In this document: one piece after another, positions 20,641-30,063 of the stretch
Layout of the letters: each line of letters starts with the position of its first letter
How positions within the stretch are numbered: position 1 is the stretch's first letter
NCBI GenBank assembly: GCA_021234155.1
Contig: JAJEKV010000060.1
Span: forward strand, 6,410,323-6,474,322
DNA: 64,000 nt
Source of the DNA: Isoetes taiwanensis
Taxonomy: Eukaryota; Streptophyta; Lycopodiopsida; Isoetales; Isoetaceae
Direction: 5' to 3'
Position numbers and translations under genes: made by a program
The notes under the pieces: model-generated
What the model saw: the letters and a program-made list of their open reading frames with translations, nothing else
What the model was told of the DNA's origin: nothing
Databases searched by the model: none

Positions 20641-21225
20641 ATTCACATTTAGTTCTAGACTTCTTTTCTTTCGAAGTCTTGAAATGCTTCATATTATGTT
20701 TGGTTCTAAATTTAATTCTTTTCGGTTTAGAATTGCAAATAGCCTTACACAACCATTGGAAAACATATTCTTATTGACCTTTATCTCATAAATAGAACAA
20801 ACATTGGAAAACCTATTCTTATTTAACTTAATTTCCCAAAATTCAGGTTACTATTCACATACAAAACAATACAAAGCAGAGATTGTAAAAGCGCTTTCAA
20901 CAATAGAACAGGGAACTTGGGAAGGGGTTTCTTTTTGCAGCAAATTTGCCTTGCCGCCATCGAAATTTAGCAAGAAGCACATTGCTTTGAATCCGTCAAA
21001 GACCTTTGATTACGTGGTGAGAAAAATTGGATTGTCTTTCTCTTCCTTTCGCTGATATTCTCGGTAATTGCATACATCAAAATCTCGGTAATTCCCACAT
21101 CAAAATCCTTAGTTCTTCATTGTAAGCCATTCGAATACCCCTAAAATCAAGGCCATGAGACCTTAACATGATGATTTCAGCTCTTAGAATCCCGGTACCG
21201 ACGAAATAAATCGGCAGCGGGCTGC

Positions 21226-21598
21226 TTGAGAAATATCCTCAACATAGTGCGACAATTTGCCATGGCGGAGTTGGCTTGTTGCAATAAATTCAGAAAATAT
21301 CATTGGAGGGAAAAGCCATGGAAGGGCGAGACTATTAGCAGAGACTATTATGCTAAAAAGAATGCTTCGCATCTCCTATCTGCACTTGCTTTGGTGCGGA
21401 AAAAAAATGTGGAGGAAAAAAGGGCAAAGCTTTTGAAGGTGTAGGAGCTCCACCATGGCGAAAAAGAATAAAGTACCAAAGCTGGGTTATGTTTCTTTGG
21501 AGCGGATTGAAAGTTCGGGGAAGCACAAAAGTGGCGGAATCAAGAAGAACGAGAGAAAGAAAAATCTGAGAACATTAAGCTGGGTATCCCATTCTTAG
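21226..21598 (+). CDS. Two short basic ORFs inside the CACTA element, unrecognised
   Basis: A frame at 21226-21444 reads ILNIVRQFAMAELACCNKFR and a lysine-rich end. A second small frame starts in a strong plant start context (CACCATGG) at 21455 and reads MAKKNKVPKLGYVSLERIES, ending at 21598 (47 codons). Neither is recognisable. They may be pieces of a captured host gene. The start context and basic composition are the only support. Confidence 0.25.
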
Positions 21599-21829
21599 CG
21601 GAAATCGCAAGGGCGAGAGCCGACCCACAGGCATTTTCTTGGCCAAGCCGACTGCATAGACACATTTTCTTCGGTTCTTTGCTCCCGATTTGATCCATGG
21701 ATGGCTCCGGTGGCCAAAAGGCTGCGGCTATGGCGATAATCAAAGTCGCCCAAGCATTCTGCGCCAGCGGAGGAAACCGTAGAAAAAGGCAAGGCACATT
21801 GGCCCAACCAATGGCGTGAGGAGGCCTAG

Positions 21830-23100
21830 ATGAAATCTAGGCCGTCTAAATCATTAATCTGAGCCATTCATCTTAGCGGGAAGAAACACATAGTTAAGAC
21901 AATAATGAAGATTTAATTTGAGCCATTCAAATTAGCGAGAAGAAACACATAGTTAGGACCGTGGATTTCGATCTGGGGTCCATCTCGGCCATCCGATTAT
22001 CTATGGTAGCTTGATTAAAATAGATTGGATCCATTGCTACAGCGTATTTAGTGGCTCGTTGCACCCATTGGGCTATACTATGTCGAGCGTGTCTATCTAT
22101 CATTCTAATTTGACATCAGACCTTATATCTAAGTGTTAATTGTTTTGTTTTTCATTGGCTTACCATTGAAAGAGGAATAAAATACATATTAAAATCATTG
22201 AAACACAACAAAATACACAAAATTTGCCATACATTTCAATGCGTGTTGCACGGGCAAACACCAAAATTAGTAAATATAGGGAGAAGCATCATCGAAATCC
22301 TCGCCTTGGGCCCTCGCTTCTACAAAGCTTCCATGGCTAATACCGATATATCGAAGGCTGGCCCTAGGCACCACTTGAATAACGAGGGGCCACTCTTACA
22401 TGTCTTATCATTAATTGGCTTATATGTCTCATTAATTTAAGGTATTATTGCATCAACAATGTGGAAATGATGGACAAAAGGACTAGACCATTGAAAATTT
22501 CAAGCATGGTGGCCTGCAAGGGACACACTTATTCAAAAATCAAAGTTAGTTTCTAGGCATAGTTTAATGGATTACCATTATATGCAACAAGGATATAGAC
22601 AATACCCATGGATATCAAGTTAGAACCATAATTTCTCCACACTATGCTAGACATTGGCGCCACTTAGATTATAAAGGGTAAATTAAAATTTCGTTTCCTC
22701 ACAATTAGACAAATGTTCAAATCAAGTTGGGATCCTCGTGCATTACAGTTCAATTGATGAAACAACGTTTGGGAGACAAATTTCCTTAAAAACAAGGGTG
22801 TTAGAAGAAGATATTTGCATGGCCAAGTTTCCCATAATAGAGTGAATAGTCCAAATATTTTATGGTATTCAAACCATTAAGGATGTGGTGTTTTAGCATG
22901 AACAAGGCGATTAGGATTTAGATTTAATTATAATTGAACTTTTACGCACTTGTACAGAAAATACTTTCTATCGGATCCTTATATACAAATTTTCCTATCT
23001 AGTGAACAAAAATAGCGATCACGGTTCTTAAAAGGAAAAAAAAACACTTTTACAATGCAATACTCGGATCACAATCTCAGTTGCTCATCTTGGCCATTGG
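21830..23100. other. CACTA interior, no gene recognised
   Basis: This is AT-rich sequence without domain-bearing frames. A near repeat (ATTCATCTTAGCGGGAAGAA and ATTCAAATTAGCGAGAAGAA, near 21870 and 21930) is the only structure I noted. Confidence 0.4.
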
Positions 23101-23149
23101 ATGCGGTATAACTATATCATGCATGTTTTTCTAAATTTTGTCATTTTTA

Positions 23150-25850
23150 AATTTTGCCATGTCTCATGTTGAGTCTATGTGGCATGTTTGAGCCACATGT
23201 CGTTTGAGCCATATGCCATGTTTGAGCGGGGGCATGTTTGAGCCCTCAATGGACTCCGGCTAGACCCTCTATAGTACAACACAACTTTTGCATAGTCCAA
23301 TGCCACGTCTTGCTTGCCACTATTACTTATCTCACTCATAAAATCCCCTTTCCCCTTTTAATTGGCCTAGTCATTTTCTATCTAAAGTGCATAAAATGCT
23401 TAGTCATCATGTCACATGCCCACCATCCAAAGAAATGCCATGTCACCATGGAGAAATGTGTTTTTTCTATAAATTGAAAAGTTGTGTAGGCAAATTCTTT
23501 ATTTTCCACCCCTTTATATTTTGCCACCTCACCACTCATCTTTGCCACCTCACCATACTCATGCCATGTCATCTCCCATAATTTTTGCAAATAGTCACCT
23601 TCTCAAAAGAAAAGAATTTTGCTTGCTTTTTCATGCCACCTCATCATTCTAGTGCCATATCATTGCCATGTCACATTATGTGCCACTATTCCACTCTACA
23701 TTGCCACTCTGCTCCAGCAGGCGATTTAGACCACAACATGCGGGCATGTTTGAGCCTAGGGGGCATGTTAGGAGCCACGTGTCATGTTTGACGCTAGGTG
23801 GCATGTTTAAGCCTATGTGGCATATTTGAGCCTAGGGCATGTTTGACCCAAGGGGCAATGCTTGAGCCTAGGTGGCATGTTTGAGCCTATGTGGCATTTG
23901 CGCCAAGGTATTTGAGGCTATGTGGCATGTTTGAGCCTAGGACATGTTTGACCCTAGGGGCTGCTTGAGCCTAGGTGGCATGTTTGAGTCAGTATGTGGT
24001 ACATTTGAGTCTATATGGCATGCATGAGCCAATCTAGCATGTTTGAGCCTAAGGGCGGGGCACAACATTTCAACCATAAGAAAACATACAAACTTGTATC
24101 TCATTCTTTCAAAAATAAATCATTTGAAAGGGTCTTTTTATGACCCTAGTGGCATGTTTGAGCCATGTGTTACGTTACGAGCCTAGTGGCATGGTTGATA
24201 CTATGTGGCCAATTTATAGTTTCGAGTGCGGGGAGTTGCACATCCATTGCGAGGGGCCATAGGAGAGGGCATTTGGGACAAAATGCTTACGGAAGGTTTT
24301 AAGGGTCCATCTTACGGCTTCAACACCGTCCCTCGCATTGATGACAACATGTGCAAGATCTTGGTTGAATCAAACTAGGATATCGCCTCCAAAACATAAA
24401 CCCTTCAATAACCTAGCAACACACAGGGTTTACATTTTGAAGGCCAAAACATGCTAGTTTTCATGGATAACTCAATGCACCATCTCTAAATATGCATGCA
24501 GAGCCATGACAAGCCCGAAGAAAGCGAGGTCCAAATTTATCGGCCATCTGAGAATAATCCCAAACAATGTCTTGATACTGCAAAAGCGACTCTTGACTTT
24601 TGATTGCCACTTCGAGAGGAGGATAGATCCAAACTCTGTTGTGTCAGTTCGGTTGCTTTGCGTCTTCAACTGTGACTTCTCAGCAACGTCCCAAGTGCAA
24701 ATGACCAAAACGCGGCCTCCAAAACGTAAACCCTTCAAGAACCTTGGCATGTTTGAGCCACCTTGGCATGTTTAAGCCTAGATGTTATGTTGGAGCCCAC
24801 GGCATGTTTGAGCCACCTTGGCATGTTGGAGCCTAGGTGGCATGTTGGGCTTGGCGTGGAATGTTTGAGCCACCTTGGCATGTTTGAGCCCTAGGTGACA
24901 TGTTGGAGGCTAGGTGGCATGTTTGAGCCACCTTGACATGTTGGAGCCTAGGTGGTATGTTGGAGCCCACATGGCATATTTGAGCCACCTTGGCATGTTG
25001 GATCCTAGGTGGCATGTTGGATCCCGCGTGGCATGTTTGGGCCACCTTGGTATGTTTGAGCCACCTTAGCATCTTTGGAGCCAGTAGGTGGCATGTTGGA
25101 GCCACCTTGGCATGTTGGAGCCCACGTGGCATGTTTGAGCCACCTTGGTATGTTTGAGCCTAGGTGGCATGTTGGAGCCTAGGTGGTATGTTGGAGCCCA
25201 CGTGGCATGTTTGAGCCACCTTGTCATGTTGGAGCCTAGGTGGCATGTAGGAGCCTGCGTGGCATTTTTGAGCCACCTTAGCATGTTGGACCTCGCGTGG
25301 CATATTTGAGCCTAGGTGGCATGTTGGAGCCTAGGTGGCATGTTGGAGCCTAGGTGGCATGTTTGAGCCACCTTGGCATAGGTGGCATGTTGGACCCCAT
25401 GGCATGTTTGAGCCACCTAGGCATGTTTGAGCCTTGGTGGCATGTTGGTGCCTAGGGCGGCATGCTTGAGCCGACTTAAGGGTTGGAGCCCACATGGCAT
25501 GTTTGAGCCACCACGACATGTTGGAGCCTAGGTGGCATGAAGCCCACGTGGCATGTTTGAGCCACCTTGGCATGTTTGAGCCTAGGTGTCATGTTGGAGC
25601 CTAGGTGGCATGTTTGAGGCACGTTGGAGCCTAGCTGGCATGTTGGAGCCTACGTGGCAAGTTGGAGCCTATAGGTGGCATATAGGAGCCCGCATGGCAT
25701 ATTTGAGCCACCTTGACATGTTTGAGCCTAGGTGGCATGTTGGTGCCTAGGTGGCATGCTTGAGCCACCTTGGCATGTTGGCACCTAAGTGGCATGTTGG
25801 AGCCCACGTGGCATGTTTGAGCCACGTTGGATCTAACCGTTGAAGTTATT
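23150..25850. repeat. GGCATGTT(T/G)GAGCC minisatellite, ~2.7 kb
   Basis: Units of roughly 28-32 bp built on GGCATGTT(T/G)GAGCC alternate between 'CACCTT' and 'TAGGT' linkers. Well over 50 copies are visible, sparse from 23150 and dense from 24740. Many copies can form short hairpins (GGTGGC...GCCACC). Several reverse-strand frames of repeated HATWAP/CHLGSNMP-type peptides are by-products. A unique interval (24240-24740) interrupts it. Confidence 0.9.
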
Positions 25851-25859
25851 TTTCACGAA

Positions 25860-26680
25860 TGTAAAACAATACGTTACATTCCCAAAGTTGAGCACACAAA
25901 CAATATTCGGGTGGTGGTGCTTTTGCTTAAAAATTAGCCTCAAAAACTATACTTAAGAAATAGGCTGGCGTAAAAACTACGCCGCCAGGAGAACCACACT
26001 TACGTAAAAAAGCGACCACTTAAAAACTACACCTACTTAAAACCACACCTCAAAAACCATACTTACTTTAAAAAAAATACGTAAAAACTATACCCTAGTT
26101 ATATAAACCACAAAAAAAAAATCATACTTCCTTAAAAACAGCTTCTTAAAAACTACACCTAGATATAAACTACACCACTCGTAGGAAAACCATACTTCAT
26201 TAAAACGACCACTTAAAACTACACCCGCTTTTATATACCACACTTCAAAACCATACTTCTTTAAAAAATAGCTATTTAAAAAACTACACCCACTTATAAA
26301 CGCATACCTCAAAAAAAACAACACCTCGATTAAAAAAATTATACCACTTCAGGAAAACCATACTTCCTTAAAAACAACCACTTAAAACTACACCTCCTTA
26401 TAAACCACACTTCAAAAAACTATACTTCCATAAAAAAACGACTCTTAAAAACTACACCTAGCTATAAACTACACCTCAAAAAACAACACCTTCTTAAAAA
26501 CAACACCCCCTCAAAAAAATAAGCAACACTTCTTTTAGAAAAATGACACCTCAAAAAAAGACCACACCTTAAAAAAAAAAAAAACTATAGCTCCATAAAA
26601 AAAACTACACCGCCTCCTTAATAAACCACACCTCCACATAACCACATGTAGATTTTTTGGAACAACGACATGTGGTCTTT
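25860..26680. repeat. A-rich right subterminal repeat tract of the CACTA element
   Basis: Degenerate units such as CTTAAAAACTACACC and AAACCATACTTCCTTAAAAA repeat about 25-30 times with a loose period near 20-40 bp. They are likely the subterminal transposase-binding region. Confidence 0.7.
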
Positions 26681-26727
26681 TTGTTACTGTTGTTTTTAGG
26701 TGTGGACCCAGAATTGGGGTGGTTGTG

Positions 26728-27118
26728 TGTTGGATCCAGAGCTGTGTCCACTGATACCACAATACAGTCGCATGGAACTGGAATATTGTGGCAGACAGTG
26801 GCCTCACAAAAAACTCCTTCCCCAACAACATTACCGGCGCTCAGCAAGGAGACCCGAGTAGGAATCACGTTCGGGTTTTGGAAATATTCGTCCACACTAT
26901 TATTAATAGTGTGGACGACATTTCCAAGGCTTTGCTCGAACCCTTCTGGAAGGACATTCTCATCTACGTCCATCTGCTGGCATGTGATCGGAATAATTGT
27001 CTCGGTGTCTGTGATGGTAATAGTAGTCTCGGCGCTGCTAATAACGACCTCCTCAACATTCTGGCGTTGGTCAAGCGCCTCATTTTGTGGGATTTCAGAG
27101 CTAGCGCCTTCTATGGAC
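26728..27118 (-). pseudogene. N-terminal part of the DUF8039/H3-like gene, up to the CACTA insertion
   Basis: The ATG at 27118 opens an acidic N-terminus (MSIEGASSEIPQNEALDQRQ...). It then reads VSLLSAGNVVGEGVFCEATV and VPCDCIVVSVDTALDP. This fits the first half of DUF8039 (LxxxxxVxGxG.........VPLxxDxxxVSVxxxL). The frame enters the CACTA right TIR at 26727. The remaining half continues at 20059. Family C array 2 begins 80 bp upstream of the ATG. Minus-strand order would place the H3-like part downstream; whether both parts share one transcript is not shown. Confidence 0.6.
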
Positions 27119-27189
27119 ATGAGCGGATTTTAGCAAGGGAAAGAAATTCAAATAAGCAATATTGTCTATATCGATCCCATAAACCCCTA

Positions 27190-27395
27190 GACTAAAAAAT
27201 GTTTATAGTAGCCACGGTGCAAAATTGGGCAGTCTAAAAACTGCCGACATCCCGTTTTCGCACCGTAGCCACGGTGCGAAATAGGGCAGTCCAAAAACTG
27301 CCGACAGCCTGTTTTCGCACCGTAGCCACGGTGCGAAATCGGGCAGTCCAAAAAGTGCCGACATCCTGTTTTCGCACCGTAGCCACCATTAAAGA
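27190..27395 (-). repeat. Family C palindrome array 2 (57-bp period, ~4 copies), inverted
   Basis: Palindromes begin at 27199 (decayed), 27256, 27313 and 27370 (half copy): exact 57-bp steps. The centre reads TAGCCA on the plus strand, the reverse complement of TGGCTA, so this array is inverted relative to arrays 1 and 3. Spacers (GGGCAGTC(C/T)AAAAA(C/G)TGCCGACA) agree within the array but not with the other arrays. Confidence 0.92.
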
Positions 27396-27565
27396 ATACC
27401 TAACATATACATCTGACAAGGATTTATTGCTGACATTGAATTCTAACAATTAATGAATATCATAGATGAACATTCATACAAAAGCAATTTCGTCATATGA
27501 AAACAATTGATACATTATAGAAAAGACAATTTATAGAAAAGACATTATATTAATACAAAAGTTTT

Positions 27566-29071
27566 TTAAGTACATTTCATTTTCTTGGCATCAGGGCCTG
27601 GAGTACCCGAATCAAATTCTTCTAAGTCCTCTTCCTTTACTCCAGCCCCAATTGCATCTAACAGATACAATATGTCAGGGTCCTTCTGTGCACAGGACAA
27701 GCGAAGTGTTTCCTTGTCCACTCCACTCAAGCCTAGAGCTGCTTTATTTGCATGGACAGAATACATTTTGAAGCCCCCGAAGACATACATTGCGATAGCC
27801 TTATCTACTACTACAACTCGATCATAGTTTGCGGCTAGTGGCACGTGGTTGCCAGCTAAAGACAGAGCTTTAAGCTTGAGGACCTCCTGTACTCCAGATG
27901 GACTATTTATTGTGAAACACAATAATTTCCTCCTTGTGAAGGTAGCCCATATAATGTGCAATACTGGCGTCCCGACCTAGGGTGACTCTCTGATGCCTTG
28001 CACAGAAGACATCAATAAATAACTCCTGCATAAAAGAAACATCAGATTCAAGAAGAAATAAAAAATGAAACCACATAAATACCTCTCTCTTGTCCCGCTC
28101 AACAACAGCTGGGTTTGTTATTTTGAAAGAGGACTTCGACAGCTCACGTTCTATGAACACAGGATCAGTGTTTGAAGAGCTAGCAGCTTCAAATTTGACA
28201 TCTTTCACTGCTTCATACCCTGCTTCAGCTTGTTGCATGACAATTTCAAATGCATCCTCTGGAGGTATTGAGGATCCATCATAAGTCACAACCTCCATCA
28301 TTTGTCTGGGGACATCGGTCTCAAAGTCTATAAGTCCTCCTAGGCCTACAACATGCGCATATATCTGGCCCAATATCTCGTCTTCTCTCAACCCTGTCAC
28401 TTCAGATATGTCCGGCAGCAACAAGTATGGTTTCCCACCTACATGGATGGGATATGCTTCTGATAACCCCCAAGTAGACAATTTTTTCTCGGAGACCTCC
28501 TCTTCCACAACCTTGTTCTCCTCATTTTCAATCTGAGCTTCTCTTCCTCGGGATCTATCGGCTCCTCTCGGTGGAGGTGGGGCGTTTGTTTGGCGACTGC
28601 ACTTGAAGAAGAACCGACATCTTTGCTTGGTTTTAGGGTAAATCGTATGCGTGTTGAACATGATATCTAGGCGAAAAAACTTTCCTTGCCCTCTTGCCCC
28701 GCACGGTTAGCGGTAGTTTCTTCAAGAACCTTCTAATTCGGTCTTGATCAGGTTTCGGAAACATCTTAATTAAAGCTTGCATGCTTAGTGAAGGCAAACC
28801 AGTCACAGGACATGGTTTCACATCAGGATCAGCTCTAGCCATGAAGCTATGAAGGATGCCGCCATATGCATCAGTAAACCTATTACACTCTGCCATAATG
28901 TCTACGCTCAGGCAAAAATTATTATATACAGTGGTTGCATCCACTGGTTCCTCTAGCTCCTCCTCGAACTCTTCTGGATGCTTCTGATGAAAGTCCCGTT
29001 CTTTCTCTACTATTTTGTCATACCATGCGCTAAGTAGCTCCCATGCCTTATCTGACCCGCTATTTGCCATT
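27566..29071 (-). CDS. Unidentified multi-exon gene between two family C arrays
   Basis: The likely start is MANSGSDKAWELLSAWYDKI at 29071. The frame continues through an acidic stretch to a basic end (FLKKLPLTVRGKRARKVFS). A second frame (from about 28640) holds proline- and charge-rich sequence, then LREDEILGQIYAHVVGLGGL, EDAFEIVMQQAEAGYEAV and ELFIDVFCARHQRVTLGRDA. A last frame ends YDRVVVVDKAIAMYVFGGFK ... AKKMKCT and stop. A 57-bp segment (28026-28082) has GT..AG borders and is also in frame. CARH-RVTL-RD resembles the end of histone H3 (CAIHAKRVTIMPKD), but the overall match is weak. At least two joins need introns or frame changes. Confidence 0.45.
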
Positions 29072-29139
29072 CTCGTGAAGCAGCGCCTCGATTTATGACA
29101 CTTAGAACGTGAGCGCCTTTGTAGCGGCTTGATTTGCAA

Positions 29140-29665
29140 GAGAGACTAACAACGTGGCAACGATGCAAAAATAACACTTCCTTAATTTATGCTATGTTCA
29201 AATTCGCACCATGGCTACGGTGCGAAAACAAGTCTTTGATAATTCATTCTATTTACAATTTCGCACCGTGGCTATGGTGCAAAAATACCCCTTCCATTTT
29301 TTATACTATGCACATTTTCGCACCGTGGCTACGGTGCGAAAACAACCCTTCAATAGCTTATTGTATCTACAATTTCGCACCGTGGCTACGGTGCGAAAAT
29401 ACCCCTTTCATTTTTTATGCTATGCACATTTTCGCACCGTGGCTACGGTGCGAAAACAACCCTTCAATAGCTTATTGTATCTACAATTTCGCACCGTGGC
29501 TACGGTACGAAAATACCCCTTTCATTTTTTATGCTATGCACATTTTCGCACCGTGGCTACGGTGCGAAAATGGCCCTTCCATATTTTATGAGAGCCACAA
29601 TTTTGCACCGTAAGTACGCTGTGAAAACACATCCACAATTAGAGTTGTACATAATTTCGCAACAT
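29140..29665 (+). repeat. Family C palindrome array 3 (57-bp period, 8-9 copies)
   Basis: Palindromes start at 29145 (decayed), 29202, 29259, 29316, 29373, 29430, 29487, 29544 and 29602 (decayed). This is a strict 57-bp step with centre TGGCTA. Two 31-nt spacer types (ACAACCCTTCAATAGCTTAT and ATACCCCTTTCATTTTTTAT) alternate, giving a 114-bp higher-order unit in the middle. Edge copies are degraded, the usual sign of unequal exchange. The array begins about 70 bp upstream of the start of the 27566-29071 gene. Its peptides open in several frames are by-products. Confidence 0.95.
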
Positions 29666-29739
29666 GGCTACTTTAAGTCTTATATTCCAATGAAAGCAAA
29701 TGTTTGCAATTAATATACAATAGATCTCCAATTAACAAT

Positions 29740-30063
29740 CACTTATATTTATATTAGATAGATTCATATACAGATATGACTTTGGGTGGCATGCATGACC
29801 CCAATTTATAGCATTCTTCTTTGCGCTTTCCCACCTTCTGGCCGTCTATCATGAAATGGAAGAAATTTAAGTCTGTCTCAAACTCTAATTACCGCCGAAC
29901 ATCAAATAGAGACCATTCGCTCTCCGCTCTCAGACTTTTGAACATCTGATTATCCTTATGAATGTTCAAGTCTATGACAACGGAATGAGTGCCATCATTG
30001 TCATCTTGTTCGACAGGAATCCAGACGTACTTTCTTCCTTCACGGGCATTTCGCCATCTCCTA
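29740..30063 (-). pseudogene. Coding fragment truncated by Helitron insertion, unidentified
   Basis: The minus strand reads KYVWIPVEQDDNDGTHSVVI, DLNIHKDNQMFKSLRAESEW and, after a stop, FETDLNFFHFMIDGQKVGKR. The composition is protein-like, but I recognise no family. It ends at the 5' boundary of the Helitron at 30064 and may have continued beyond 31882 before the insertion. Confidence 0.35.

Larger units (their letters stand above)
20063..26727. mobile_element. CACTA (En/Spm) element, 6.67 kb, non-autonomous
   Basis: The left end starts CACTACCACCCCAAAACTGG. The right end, read inward on the other strand, is CACAACCACCCCAATTCTGG. Both continue GTCCACA, giving TIRs of about 27 bp. A 3-bp target duplication TGT flanks it (20060-20062 and 26728-26730), as expected for CACTA. 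Subterminal regions are rich in short repeats (GTTGTTTTT units on the left, AAAAACTACACC units on the right). No TNP2/TPase frame is recognisable. Internal DNA includes a 2.7-kb minisatellite and possibly captured gene pieces. It is inserted in a DUF8039-coding region. Confidence 0.85.

Noticed and set aside
24833-25825. Several minus-strand ORFs with repeated HATWAPTCHLGSNMP-type peptides
   Set aside because: They are translations of the GGCATGTTTGAGCC minisatellite, with no independent coding evidence.
26657-27195. Plus-strand ORFs of 158 and 135 codons
   Set aside because: They are antisense to the minus-strand frame from 27118, whose acidic N-terminus and DUF8039-like motifs are the better coding reading.
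29134-29613. Two long plus-strand ORFs (repeated FAPWLRCEN and FRTVATVRK peptides)
   Set aside because: The 57-bp unit is a multiple of three, so frames stay open through the array. These are repeat by-products.
29140-29665. CRISPR-like layout (26-bp palindromic repeat, 31-nt spacers, fixed period)
   Set aside because: The spacers are themselves repeated and alternate between two types, the setting is a eukaryotic nuclear genome with introns, and no cas-like gene is present. It is a palindrome-bearing minisatellite.
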